From Todiramphus chloris collaris (Eukaryota > Chordata > Aves > Coraciiformes > Alcedinidae): a stretch of DNA of 64,000 nucleotides. Numbering within the stretch: the stretch's first letter is position 1; each line of letters opens with the position of its first letter. A model generated the notes under the pieces. That model did not search any database and was not told the DNA's origin. It saw only the letters and a program-made list of their open reading frames with translations. The position numbers were made by a program, and so were the translations under genes. The DNA lies in NCBI GenBank assembly GCA_025345505.1, contig JANVCC010000072.1, forward strand, positions 1,390,840 through 1,454,839. Direction: 5' to 3'. Positions 55,201 through 64,000 of this stretch are shown one piece after another.

Positions 55201-57091
55201 CAGGTGGATCCCTGAGCAGGATCTTTTGGATTCCAGTCTGAGGAGTCTAACTCTAAGACAGGATGAGCTTTAAGGGTAGATGGGAACTCGGGAAAGGCAA
55301 AAAGCAAACCTACAGAGCTCAAATGTTTATGTGGTTGCCAGTAATAACTCTTTCTATAATATAGAGCAGATTACAAGAGAGCATTTCCTAAATTCTTTGT
55401 AATACACTATTAAGGAACTAGGACATTTGCAGGGGAGAAAAGTAAGGTGTTCTTCTGCCTCAGAAACAAGCTACAGCCTGTGCTGCTTTTATGTTCCCAT
55501 GTCCCTTCTTAGATCCAGCCCTGGTATGCCTAAGAAAAAACAGAATCTTCCTTTGCACTTTTCTTACCATTTAAAAGTAATAATCCTGGATGCTCATTCA
55601 CATTCACTGTAACCTTCCTAGTATTAAGTATAATTTTGGAGGTAAGCACCACAATTGCACCTTTCCATTTCACTCAGTGGGTTTATAGAACAGACATTTA
55701 AAACTTACACTACCTAAATTGGTCAGTTTATGAATTTCTTAGAATCGATGAGCATTGGAAGGAATTCTGAAGGGGCAAGTTAGTCACAATGGTATCGTTG
55801 TGCTCCCTGACACCACCACACACAGCAAAAGGATTTTTACCAGCAGAAAGCAGAATATTATTTTTCTATTGTGTTTTCTGCTAATTCAAGAAGACAAGGC
55901 TTGAAAAAAACACAAGAACAAGAGGGTGGTGGCTGATGCATTCCAGGCATTACTCTCTTTCTCTCTGCCTTTTTCAAAACAAGCAAGTCTGTACATATAT
56001 TGCTTTGCTATAAATAAATTCAAATTAACTTCGAAGTCACAGACTGATTTGCAAATCAAAATCGCCTGGTCCGAACAGGCTCACAATGTCATGACTGTAA
56101 CAAACAGAGCAGACAAGCCATCTTAGCCCTAGAATTAATCAAATTATGATTTGTAGAAACACTGTCCAATCCTACTCCCTTACAAAATATCTTTGGCTCG
56201 GTTAGCAAAGTTAATTCTTGCTTTGCTTTCAGGAAAAAAATGACTGCTTCAAGTTGACTGCAGCATATCGTTTGCAAGTCTTATTTTTAACTCTGATATC
56301 AACCCAAACTGTGTCTTACAGCAGCAGCTGCTGCTAAAACTACAAGACTAAAAATTGCCACAGAGTTGACTTTGGCTGGGCTGGAAAATGTTGCTGTTTT
56401 CTTGTCCTTCCAACAGAGATAGTATTTTTAGCTGTTTCACTGGCTGAAAAGTACAGATCCAGCCTCTGACATTCCCAGTTGCCCCATACTACTGACTGGA
56501 ATATCGACAAGAAACTTACCTGTATATTTTCCCCTAGTTCTAACACCTTCCTCAAAGCATTATCTGAGCACTAAAAATCAACTAGTCATCCCTCGTTTGG
56601 CATCTCTGCCGAAGCAGTGCAGCCGTTCGTTTCCAGATCCCCTCCTTGGACGAGCATTTGGTGTTTCTGTGGATAATGTTACTCAGCCTGCCCCAGCCTC
56701 CCCCACGCATCTGCCTTACATGAAAGAAATATAAAGCTTTCTTTCTGTCTCCTCCTTGCCCCCAGACTCCACTGTTTTTTTTATCCTGTGGTATGGAGAA
56801 CTCCAAACTACCTGAAGAACTGCGTCTCTGTTACAGCACACTAATTTTAAGGCAGTTGTTCACTTACACAAGTGTGCAAATCTACAGTACCTCTCCCAAT
56901 GTCTTTGCCTTCCATATCTTTCAGTAGCACTGACTTTCCTTTTGTAACAAGAACGGCATCGCCTTCCCACTTCTTGTGCTTTTTCTTGGATGCCTTACAC
57001 CACACAACGCTGAAATATTTCGCAAGGCAGTCAGGTTCTCCCTGAGCTGCTTCTTCCTGAGCTGTCCCTGATGGTGGCAAACACGCTGCAT
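31027..57091 (-). CDS. RAD54B: RAD54B, SNF2-family DNA translocase of homologous recombination (12 exons seen, 5' end missing)
   Basis: RAD54B is a nuclear, double-stranded-DNA-dependent ATPase that works with RAD51 in homologous recombination and DNA repair. Twelve minus-strand exons join in consistent phase: 57091-56891, 51513-51226, 46159-45997, 45275-45050, 40403-40196, 39803-39664, 39074-38784, 38062-37887, 35670-35409, 34273-34207, 33902-33714 and 31238-31027. They encode about 807 residues ending in TAA. From memory of the human 910-residue protein, the match runs from about residue 105 to the end with strong identity. Motif I (DEMGLGKT), [23 protein letters not shown] and RVWRDGQ are all intact. 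The related RAD54L is excluded by the N-terminal KYFSVVWCK block and the PLSMSQL C-terminus. The start codon and about the first 100 residues are not in the window. No internal stop or frameshift is seen, so the gene looks functional. All introns are GT-AG except the one after exon 37887-38062, which starts with GC. Confidence 0.96.
31239..33713 (-). other. RAD54B intron k-l (2,475 bases)
   Basis: GT-AG intron (GTGAGT ... TTTTTTCAG). It holds an (ATT)n microsatellite at 33056-33077 and short chance frames only. Confidence 0.85.
33056..33077. repeat. (ATT)n microsatellite
   Basis: Seven ATT units in the RAD54B intron between exons k and l. Confidence 0.85.
33714..33902 (-). CDS. RAD54B: RAD54B exon k: C-terminal extension of the helicase core
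   Basis: Acceptor TTCAATACAG precedes 33902 and donor AAAGA|GTGAGT follows 33714. It reads [40 protein letters not shown], then [20 protein letters not shown] and GK. All are collinear with human RAD54B, which has [20 protein letters not shown] here. The frame stays open past the donor for 31 codons into the intron before a stop; that extension is not coding, since the true terminal exon is at 31238-31027. Confidence 0.96.
34207..34273 (-). CDS. RAD54B: RAD54B exon j: motif VI arginine finger
   Basis: A 67-base exon between acceptor TTTTCTTTAG and donor CCACAG|GTCAGA. It encodes [20 protein letters not shown] followed by TTG split by the intron. RVWRDGQ is motif VI, whose arginines contact ATP and help close the two lobes. 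Human RAD54B has S where this protein has the second A of AMA. The exon is too short to stand out without homology. Confidence 0.96.
34274..35408 (-). other. RAD54B intron i-j (1,135 bases)
   Basis: It begins GTCTGG, a weaker donor, and ends TTTTCTTTAG. It holds the (CCCAA)n repeat at 35362-35385 and a short AT run at 35210-35221; nothing else is seen. Confidence 0.85.
35362..35385. repeat. (CCCAA)n microsatellite next to RAD54B exon i
   Basis: Nearly five CCCAA units in the intron, about 25 bases beyond the exon i donor. It is a pentamer and not telomeric TTAGGG. Confidence 0.85.
35409..35670 (-). CDS. RAD54B: RAD54B exon i: motifs IV and V
   Basis: Acceptor TGTTTGACAG precedes 35670 and donor ATTCAG|GTCTGG follows 35409. 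It reads [40 protein letters not shown], then [20 protein letters not shown] and [15 protein letters not shown]. These are the second-lobe helicase motifs, including motif V ([11 protein letters not shown]). The donor is weaker than its neighbours, but the boundary is fixed by the next exon beginning [10 protein letters not shown]. Confidence 0.97.
36047..36066. repeat. (AT)n microsatellite
   Basis: About ten AT units in the RAD54B intron between exons h and i. A shorter AT run is at 35210-35221. Confidence 0.85.
37881..37886 (-). promoter_or_regulatory. RAD54B: Non-canonical GC splice donor (GCAAGT) of the RAD54B intron after exon h
   Basis: The exon ends GAAAG and the intron begins GCAAGT. 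Apart from C for T at intron position 2, this is a perfect consensus donor, which is the usual context of natural GC-AG introns (AG|GCAAGT). The intron is 2,216 bases and ends with a normal TTTGACAG acceptor. Confidence 0.85.
37887..38062 (-). CDS. RAD54B: RAD54B exon h: start of the second lobe; followed by a GC donor
   Basis: Acceptor TTTCAATAG precedes 38062. It reads [40 protein letters not shown], then [18 protein letters not shown] and two bases of an Arg codon. The first part is the variable insertion of RAD54B; GKLQVL and AIHEL are conserved. The exon must end at 37887 because only that junction keeps the frame into [10 protein letters not shown]. The donor is therefore GAAAG|GCAAGT, a GC rather than a GT. 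The GT four bases on would put the next exon out of frame. Confidence 0.95.
38095..38108. repeat. Poly-C run (14 C)
   Basis: An uninterrupted C14 tract in the intron just upstream (minus sense) of exon h's acceptor. Its length is likely to be polymorphic or a sequencing weak point. Confidence 0.9.
38417..38431. repeat. Poly-A run (15 A)
   Basis: A15 tract in the RAD54B intron between exons g and h. Confidence 0.85.
38784..39074 (-). CDS. RAD54B: RAD54B exon g: linker between the two RecA-like lobes
   Basis: Acceptor TTCTTTTAG precedes 39074 and donor CTAAAG|GTATCT follows 38784. It encodes 97 codons beginning [60 protein letters not shown] and later [20 protein letters not shown]. The LPPKxE and KLCNHPxLL segments are standard landmarks of the RAD54 subfamily. 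The first 32 codons precede any in-frame start codon and were recovered from homology. Confidence 0.97.
39664..39803 (-). CDS. RAD54B: RAD54B exon f: motif III
   Basis: Acceptor CTTTCCAG precedes 39803 and donor ACAAAG|GTATAT follows 39664. It completes the Gly codon and reads [40 protein letters not shown] and EPSATK. TPIQND is motif III, linking ATP hydrolysis to DNA translocation. The exon ends on a codon boundary. Confidence 0.98.
40196..40403 (-). CDS. RAD54B: RAD54B exon e: DEGH box (motif II)
   Basis: Acceptor TACCTGCAG precedes 40403 and donor TACTG|GTTAGT follows 40196. It reads [40 protein letters not shown], then [20 protein letters not shown] and RRIILTG. DEGH is the Walker B/motif II box of RAD54-type SNF2 proteins. 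Motif III (TGTPIQN) is split between this exon and the next by a phase-1 intron inside the Gly codon. Confidence 0.98.
40404..45049 (-). other. RAD54B intron d-e (4,646 bases)
   Basis: It begins GTAAGA and ends ACCTGCAG. A poly-A (plus strand) run lies near its start; otherwise unique sequence with no recognised repeat or nested gene. Confidence 0.85.
44959..44975. repeat. Poly-A run (17 A)
   Basis: A17 tract in the RAD54B intron between exons d and e, about 75 bases beyond the exon d donor. In the transcript it is a U-rich run, which can help recognition of the 5' splice site. Confidence 0.85.
45050..45275 (-). CDS. RAD54B: RAD54B exon d: Walker A (motif I) and motif Ia
   Basis: Acceptor GTATCTTACAG precedes 45275 and donor GATCAG|GTAAGA follows 45050. 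It contains [20 protein letters not shown], the ATP-binding Walker A lysine being in GKT, then [20 protein letters not shown] (motif Ia region) and [10 protein letters not shown]. The residues are essentially collinear with human RAD54B, with no gaps. It ends on a codon boundary. Confidence 0.98.
45997..46159 (-). CDS. RAD54B: RAD54B exon c: linker and start of the helicase domain
   Basis: Acceptor AATTTCAAG ends at 46160 and donor ATGAG|GTAAGA follows 45997. It translates to [19 protein letters not shown], then [20 protein letters not shown] and [14 protein letters not shown]. The LRPHQREGI segment is the Q-motif-like region just before Walker A in SNF2 proteins. No methionine-started frame of useful length covers this exon, so it was recovered from splice signals and homology. 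It ends with two bases of an Arg codon. Confidence 0.95.
47205..50320 (+). mobile_element. CR1 LINE, long copy, plus strand (antisense to RAD54B, in its intron b-c)
   Basis: CR1 is the dominant non-LTR retrotransposon of birds. The left part has the CR1 5' text GACAGGGCTTTAAACT with a G-rich run near 47334-47370. An endonuclease region follows, with VGNKQEELE near 47518 and DWNVVMESY near 47602, then reverse transcriptase with [16 protein letters not shown] and [11 protein letters not shown] near 49170-49410. The copy ends with the CR1 tail CTATGATTCTGTGAT. At about 3.1 kb against about 4.5 kb for a full element it has lost much of its 5' region and some internal sequence. It is dead: the coding region is spread over all three frames with stops, and the catalytic FADD reads SDDD. 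The left boundary is approximate. Confidence 0.92.
51226..51513 (-). CDS. RAD54B: RAD54B exon b: N-terminal domain, flanked by inverted CR1 copies
   Basis: Acceptor TTCTTTTAG ends at 51514 and donor TTCAA|GTAAG follows 51226. It reads [40 protein letters not shown], then a variable stretch with [16 protein letters not shown] and [10 protein letters not shown], all collinear with human RAD54B. Length is 288, a multiple of three, with phase 1 at both ends, so skipping it would keep the frame and remove 96 residues upstream of the ATPase core. It lies between two CR1 elements in opposite orientation, about 0.9 kb and 0.8 kb away. Confidence 0.96.
52312..54600 (-). mobile_element. CR1 LINE, 5'-truncated, minus strand (sense to RAD54B, in its intron a-b)
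   Basis: The 3' end is at the left, where TCATAGAATCATAG is the reverse complement of the CR1 tail. Going right are the ORF2 C-terminus ([20 protein letters not shown] near 52680-52730), reverse transcriptase ([20 protein letters not shown] near 53430, and an intact FADDTKLGG near 53180), then the end of the endonuclease domain ([14 protein letters not shown] and VLTNKEGL near 54510-54590), where it is truncated. It is about 2.3 kb. At least four frame changes break the ORF, so it is inactive, but its reverse-transcriptase block is better preserved than that of the plus-strand copy at 47-50 kb. Confidence 0.93.
56891..57091 (-). CDS. RAD54B: RAD54B exon a (first exon visible): N-terminal KYFSVVWCK block
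   Basis: Acceptor CCCCTTCTAG precedes 57091 and donor GAG|GTACTG follows 56891. The first two bases complete a split codon. The translation includes [20 protein letters not shown], then WEGDAVLV and GKDIGRG, closely matching the RAD54B N-terminal conserved region that precedes the helicase core. The residues before KYF (a Pro/Glu/Ala-rich run) are poorly conserved, as expected of this disordered part. The exon ends after one base of a Gly codon. Upstream coding exons must exist but were not recognised between here and 64000. Confidence 0.93.
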
Positions 57092-60000
57092 CTAGAAGGG
57101 GAATAAAATGACAAAGAATTTCTCAGGTTCTCGTGACAAAGTGTCCGGTTATTAGCATTTCAAACAAACCAAGGCCAAGCTATGCATTCATCTTATATAG
57201 ACACAGTGGTGTATGTCCTGTCCTGGGCTGCCTATGGAAGTTCAGGCTGAGATGGAACAGCACATGAAGACTCATCCTGAAATAGGAATTGTTAAATTGT
57301 TTTTGGAAAGTATGCACTTTGAAAGAAAGCACGTTACTTGGTACATTAGTAAAAGAGCTCCGGATTTGACGTCTAAGACAATGAGAATGGAGAAGGAATA
57401 AAAGAAAAGACTGGGGAGGAAAAAAAAAAGGGAAATGAGCACCGGAGAAAATGAAAACAGCGTCGTGGTGAGACTGCTGGGCAATGTTCTGGATGCAAGG
57501 ACGGGAACACAGAGCTCAGGAAAGGGAGCAAAGGAGGCCAGTAATCGGATCTGGAGCTGAAGTCATTAGTACTAAGTGGCAGAATAGCCATAATTGTAAT
57601 AATGCAAAAGATTATTTCAACTTCTTTCCTTATACCCTTTAAAAACACGTAATTGTGCAAATCCCGAAACAGACAATGTCTTCAGTTTGCAGCAACTCAA
57701 ATATTGTTACAAGGCTCAGACCGATTTAGATTTGGCAGCAGATGCCTAATTATAAGCATCATGACTGTAAATATTAATAGGAAATATTTAGGTTAATAAG
57801 GATAAGAAATCTTAATAGAAGAGACAGCAATGGATTATAATATCGATCGCAAATAACCACACGCTTTCAAGAGTTAGCAATCTAATGGTAGAGAAGTCCC
57901 CAGCATTACCTAAAGGAATATCTGTAGCATTCCTTTTCAGCACATGCACAGCTTCAAAGGGAGAATCAGCCTAATTTTCATTAAAATACCCTCGCACACT
58001 GGTTCAAGGCTTAAATCGGTTTGCTCCTTTGATTCCATCTGGGATGCAACACTACAAATCTGTTACCAAAAAAAAAAAAGTGCTTATGCCACAGACTAAC
58101 CTTCCCAAAATTTCCAAGTGTGCTGCTTTAAAGGAGTGGCAAAAGGAAACTTCTGCTCACAATAATGGCCCAATAAAGAGGCAGTCGTATTGCTTCTACT
58201 TCGAGTCTACGTAGACTTAAACCTGCAAACCATGTCCAAGTTACACGCCTAAAACCAGCGCAATTTTTCAGACTAGCATTTACTAACAAGGTATCTAGAT
58301 GAAAAATGCTGTATTTATCGAACAGAATGTTCTTTCCAAAGCCCTCTGCAAGTTTTACTGTCTGTATAGACCTCTGTGCTCACACAGTGCCAAACTTAGG
58401 TAGGGTTTTCTGCGAGCGGGTGTTTCTGGGTGGCGTTAGCCAACATCTGTAACGTTCCGAGTGCCCTAAGGGGTCGCAGAGCAGCTACTGAACACTGGCA
58501 TGCTGCAGAAGGATGGCAAAGCAGAACAGAGCGTCTCTTCTCGAAACGCAGGGGACTCTTTGTAGCTGAAACCCGGGGAATGAGCCAGAGAGCAAGAAAA
58601 AAATCCTCGCAGTTTTGCAAAAGGCTACAAGGGGTCTGCTGGATCTTCAGCAACCACAAGATTTGGAGGAGTGAAGGAGGGGGTGGAGAGAAGAGAGAAA
58701 ACTTGCACATCGCTAAAAATACAGACTGATTCGATTCTACACTGAGTTTCTAACTGTAAACCGATTCAACAATAGAAATGCAAGCCTGTTTTCTCTTTGC
58801 TTTTCAAACTGATTCTCTTTGTTTAATCAGCAACTTCAGATTAATATTTTCAGTAACTGTTACTGGGGATTCCATTGCAGAACTTGTGTCTTCTTTCTTG
58901 AAGGATGGCCATCCATAAACAAATGACAACCTCCTTGTCTCCTCCACCAACCTCCCACATGAGTTTGGTGACCCCTGAGGTCTGTTTTATGGTCGCTGCT
59001 CTTTTACTCAGGGAGTCCTGCACGGTATCTGGATCACCGGTAGAATAACTTTCAGGACAATAACAATTCTTCAAACTCTACTTCATTTAAAATAATAATA
59101 AAAGCAATCATTTAGGAACTGGGCTGGAAACTGCTACTATTTTTGTAACAGTGACTTTTGCTGAAAACAATTTCTAAAGGAACCTGTCCCCAGTGAGAAG
59201 CAAACTGGGCACAAATATTCCATATAATACTATCAGGTTCCTATGGGAAAACTGAAAAATAACAGCCTCTGAAATGCTCAGATGTCTTCCCTTAATTTCT
59301 CTTCTGAATTACCATAATTTCTGCTTATAAAAATATGCAATCATGATCTGGTTTTATGCTACATAAAATACTCTCCTTGTACCTATAATTACAGTAGAGA
59401 TTCAGATAAAAGTGTTAAGCTTTTTTTTTTTTAATTAAACATTTTCTTATAAAAATAATTACATCTTCTCATAATTATCTGCCAGAGAATTTCCTTGACT
59501 AGAAAACCTAAACCCATTTACTAACAGTGCTGATTAGGTACTTGCATTCAACCCTCTTTTTTAATGACCATTTTTGTTTGTATTCTGCATCACACCTATT
59601 TAACTTCCAGGATTTATTCCAGTGCAATAGCCAAATATCCAAATTCAATCAAGGCAGTGTCGGGAATGTTTCGGGAATTGCAATGAGACTGCTGTGTTAT
59701 GCACACGGATCAGGGTCAGCGTTTGGGACAGGAGTACAGAGAGCAATGGTTTCAATGATAAAACCCCTGCTGCTCACTGACCGTAGACAGCATCTTAAAC
59801 GGGGCTGGGTTTGCTCAGACCCTGGAAGATAAACTGCAACTGTAAATTCTGAGCTCTGCTGTTAATCAGTTTGGGCTGAAAATAATAAGTAACTGGAACT
59901 ATGCGTACAGCACAGTGGAAGATCAGGAAATCACGCCCGCTCGGTTCTCTCCCATACAGTAAACGGGGGTTTTTAACCATGAAGAAACTCTCACCAAGCC

Positions 60001-63000
60001 CATCCTTCCTCCCAGAACGGTGTGGGAATTTGAAAGACATGGCTAGTAAGCCTTTTAAAAGCTTCCACTAATAAAAAAAAAGCTTTCTCTCTCGGGTTGA
60101 GAAAGCAAGGGCTTACATTTCAAGATGTAAACCATAGCCTAGCTGAGATGAAGAACAGTTTCAGCAGCCTCAGGGAGGTGATGATTTACAGAAAGCGGGA
60201 CAGGATCCAGGAGAGGGGACTGGGAGCATTCCAATGGCAAACTAGTTTAACCAGTTTCTGATGAGCAGGATTCAGTCAAAATGCCTCGAAGAAGTGTGTT
60301 AGGTTACTCCCAATGCACCAAGCAAGCAGCTGCCTTAGGAAGGACTACAAAAGGTAACTCACCTGTGCACTCTGAGCAGTCTCCACTCTAGCTTGGGGCA
60401 CTGCCAGCACACCCTGCCCTAGGAGTGCGGGGCCTGAGGTGCGGTTTAAGGGCTGGCGTAACCCCCTCCAATGCAGGCTGCTGCCAAAGCCCCAGAGCTC
60501 CCCTTTCCTTCCCTCTCCCCCTCTGCTTCTCACCTGCCGGCTGCAGGGGAGCCAGCTCAGCGAAGCCCATCAGCAGCTACAGACAGCGCAGGGAAGGGAT
60601 ACGTGCAGTGTGGAATAAGGAGACTGGGAGGTTGCTCCTTTTTTCTTCTCTTAGGTTGGGGTGATTTTGAAACCATGGGACCTGTCAGGTTACCCAACAC
60701 CTGAACTTCCACATTGTAAGTGTGTATGGGACGACGGAGGCTTTTCCCGCAACAGCTCTGAATCTTCGAAATAAAAAGCATCGTCGCAATGCAACAGTCC
60801 CAATTTTAAGGATGACAGCTTTGATTCAAGTTGCACTTTACAGCATTAAGGAATAATTCAGAAAGAGAGAGGCAGAGCGAAGACTCTGGACTGAAGTAAA
60901 AGAAAACCTGGGCTCTGAAGGAATCACAGCCAAAGCCGGACGGCCGCGGTCTGCTGCAGCCTCTGCACGCCTGCCACGAGCTGCTCCGTGGAGCCAGCAC
61001 CATCTCTGTATTCTGAGCACAGGAAGCAAGCAAAAAGTCCCCTAATCAAATTAATTCGTCACATTTAGAGAACAGATGTTTACATAGGACTTTAATGTCT
61101 TGCTCCCTATGAAAGATCTGTATGTTAAGCATGCCTAAGAGAGCCCAGGAGTACTTAAAAGGAGACAGAGATAGTATCACCCTTCATCTGCAAAGCAATT
61201 TCAGTCTAACGATAAACTTAATACTAAGAGTAAATGTGTATTAGTGCAGCTTGAAGATGGAAAAATATATAATAACTCTTCTATGAGACTTCTGGGAGGA
61301 GCGCAAGCAACAAGATCTGCCCCAAAACCACAGCAATCACTGACAGCTCAGATAACGTCTCCCAGTAGCTTGACTACAGCCCAGTGCTTCACGCCTCTCT
61401 TTCAAAGACAAAACGTGTCTGTATCTCACCTTGCACATAACAGCCTTGTTCGCAAACTCACCTCAAGACTGATGCTTCAAGCGGGAATAATTGACTTGAC
61501 AAACACAGCATTGTTTTATATACAAAAGGATTTTTAAACAAAAAACTGCAAGTGATCGAGTATATCAGAATATTTGTAAGCATCTGCGTGGAGGCCGCTT
61601 TACACGCAAGGCTTTCGTCTAAAATGCCCAGCGAGCTAGCCTCTGGATTGCTGGATGTTCTCTACTGTGGGATCTCCATAACAACCTTACTGTCCATCAC
61701 TGGTCACTCTTGTCCATACGACATCTTCTGTGCTGCCTCACTCTAAGCACAGATATTCACACACGTGCACAACATCCATAAAAACTGCCAATGAAAGAAA
61801 GATCACAGCTCGTGAGAACAAAAAAAAATCAGATTGATACAGTTGTAGTCACAATAACCTATTGCTCCTTGCAGAAGCTCTAATAACTCAGTACTCTGGA
61901 GAAGAATCTAAAAATCTAGGTAGAAGATAGCGCTTCTTTTTTTTTTTGGCTGGGATAAAGCTTTTTCCATTCCTGAAAGCTAAAAGCTCTTTGAAATAAA
62001 TACAGTTTGCACATTCTCTGCAGCTTAATTTCCTGAGGATTACCAACTGGACATGCTCTAACCGAGGCCGAGAATAGCTTTCTCTGTAGTCACAGCTCTC
62101 ACTGCTCAGACCAAAGCTGGGCCCCCTCCAAGCACGCCGGCAGGGAATTTCTCCTCCAGAGACATCTCCTCTCCTTCCACCAAGCAGGGAAAGGTGACAG
62201 AGGGGACAAGGACCAGCTACAAGGAAGAACAATGTGGGAGATAAGCCTGAAAAGGAAGACTACCGTCGGAAAGGAAGGCTGATGTTAAACTGGTAGAAAA
62301 CTGCCAACTGGGTAGAAGACTGCAAGTCACAGCTGGAATCAGAGCACAGCTGGGAAAGGCTAGAAACCAAGCAGGGAGTGAAAAGAGCAGGAAGACAACA
62401 GATCTTTCAGGAGAAGGGATGGGAAAATAACTGAGGCAGATGGGGACTGGAGTCCAGTACAAGAGTCAAGCAGCAAAGACAGCTGGGATTTTCTCAGCAG
62501 GAATTTGGGCAAGAAAAACTTACTGCCCCTCATCTCTAACCCTCAAAATTCAAGGTTCAGTAAAAAAACATGGCTGGAAGCTGTCAAAGGGAAGACTTGG
62601 GAGGAAGAAATGAGAAGGAGCCGATTAGGCAGAGACAGCGAAAATAAAGTGGAAGAAAACAGCTAAAGAGAACGTGGCATTGCAGCATAAAAGATGTCAG
62701 GCAGGTGAGCCCAGAAAGACACTCGGAGCAACCCAACCTCCTGGTAAACAACTTTTTTTGCTAATTCAAATTTTAAGACCACCACGGCACTCTCAAAGGG
62801 AGTCAACATGAAACTACTATAAATGTTACGCTCTTCCATCCAACTCTACAGAAGGGGATTCAGCAGATGCTCGCCGTGTGGATAGGGCTGGGGAAGGAGA
62901 GAAAGGGGAGACTCGGGTGCAACGTAAGACAAGGAGGCAATTAAGCTTTTAAACTGGGTCCATTTGGCTTATTATACCCTGCAATACAAACCCAAATCAA

Positions 63001-63929
63001 GTCTCAGTTTAGGACTAGTGGAGGACCCAGAATCAGGCAGGTCATTTCTAGTGGACAAGTTGGTGAAAGCAAAGCAGGACCTAAGTTTGGATCATTGTTT
63101 TCCTCCCAGTCCCTTTGGCACTTTCCACTCTTCCACGTGAAAAATTTTCAGTCTTTCAGGTTTTTTTTTTGCTGTCAGAAAACACAAGCAAAACTCACTG
63201 GGCAAAACACTGCATGCCACTAGATTAACAGTCTATCCTGAATCCACTGACCTCCTAATGCAGTCATTCACTTTATTATTCCAAAGCCTAAAGATGAGTT
63301 TCAAGCTTTCCTTGAAAACATCAAATGATATGGAATAATCTGCTTAGAAATGTTAACTTGCTCAAAAATCCAAAGGATAAACATCCACAACCCCTCCATG
63401 GCATCCTCCAAAGCCCATCTCCCACAAAGTGAACAGTTTTAAGGTTGCAAAGTTGAGTAAAAATCTGCGATGTCAAAAAGAAGACTCTTCCAGTGACCTG
63501 ATCTGCCCCATCATGGTAAAGTCCTCAAAGAAAAAACAGCCAACGCTGCCCCGACCTTGAGGAGATAAGACTAAGGGTGAGAAAAGCAGAAGCACCTGGC
63601 AAAACAGGAGGATAAGAGGAGAAAAGCAGGGTGCTGAAGGAAGAAACCCAAGAGAATGGCCAGCCAGTTGAAAGGGTTTGAAGTGCGCGTGGGCAGACTC
63701 TGGGTTTGAGTGTGGGGCCAATTGGAAGTGCCCTGGGTGCGTGAGCAGCGTTGTCTCGTGTAGAAATCCAGCCTGGTGCACTTCATAAAGTGACTTCTGA
63801 TTACAACCATACTGGCTGTGCTGTCAGAGTCCATCCCTGCACGTGACATTTGGACTGTTTCTGCCCTACTCTTATCAATCCCTACATGGCTCCTCGAGTT
63901 TGCAACCTTCACTCTCTATTCAAACAGGA
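57092..63929. other. Upstream RAD54B intron, or possibly undetected 5' exons
   Basis: The sequence is upstream of the first recognised exon (acceptor at 57092-57093). I looked on the minus strand for the conserved start of RAD54B (MRRSAAPSQ-like) and for the FSBP coding region that shares this locus in mammals, and saw neither. Some GC-richer patches (about 58420-58560, 60400-60580, 60930-61000) show no gene. Confidence 0.6.
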
Positions 63930-64000
63930 ATCTTCTATATCGACATGAGGAGGAACTTCTGTACCGTGAGGGTCACAGAGCACTGGAACGGGCTGCCCAG
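63930..64000 (+). mobile_element. CR1 LINE fragment, cut by the window edge
   Basis: From CGACATGAGGAGGAACTTCT through GTGAGGGTCACAGAGCACTG to GGGCTGCCCAG the sequence matches the C-terminal ORF2 coding part of CR1 ([17 protein letters not shown]) in plus orientation. It continues beyond the window. It lies upstream of the visible RAD54B exons, probably in another of that gene's introns. Confidence 0.85.

Noticed and set aside
58850-59074. Minus-strand frame considered as a missing RAD54B 5' exon
   Set aside because: The translation does not resemble the RAD54B N-terminus, and no consistent splice boundaries were found.
1-64000. Search for endogenous retroviruses, LTR pairs or other capsid- or envelope-bearing elements
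   Set aside because: No gag, pol or env-like protein, primer-binding site or pair of terminal repeats was noticed. The reverse-transcriptase sequences present are CR1 LINEs.

Overview
The window looks like nuclear DNA from a bird (or at least a sauropsid). The evidence is several CR1 non-LTR retrotransposons with the bird-type 3' tail (ATTCTATG/ATTCTGTG units), no SINEs, short introns, and one vertebrate gene, RAD54B, spread over the right half. Species cannot be named from the sequence alone.

Layout. From 1 to about 31,000 I find no convincing gene. In mammals the interval downstream of RAD54B, toward GEM, is a long gene-poor stretch, and nothing like GEM is readable here. Landmarks in it are a 100-base pure polypurine minisatellite (15,356-15,455); a GC- and CpG-rich island (about 21,110-22,290) that contains a 19-bp GC-rich minisatellite interrupted by a 400-base assembly gap (21,434-21,833); a minus-strand CR1 tail (22,411-23,045) carrying an internal 17-bp minisatellite; and an older CR1 tail (24,468-24,800).

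From 57,091 down to 31,027, on the minus strand, lie twelve coding exons of RAD54B, the SNF2-family DNA translocase of homologous recombination. They read in a consistent phase from just upstream of the conserved KYFSVVWCK segment to the stop codon, about 807 residues against 910 in the human protein. All SNF2 helicase motifs are present, and every intron is GT-AG except one that starts with GC (donor at 37,886). Roughly the first 100 residues, the promoter and the mammalian companion gene FSBP are not seen and probably lie beyond 64,000.

Two long CR1 copies sit in the introns on either side of the 288-base exon at 51,226-51,513, with their tails pointing at each other (plus strand 47,205-50,320; minus strand 52,312-54,600). 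The exon therefore lies in the loop of a potential long RNA hairpin, and its length is a multiple of three, so skipping it keeps the frame. A further CR1 fragment runs off the right edge.

I found no CRISPR array, tRNA, rRNA, bacterial-type operon or recognisable retroviral or LTR element. The window is an ordinary vertebrate locus whose points of interest are the inverted CR1 pair, the GC-AG intron and the unresolved CpG island.
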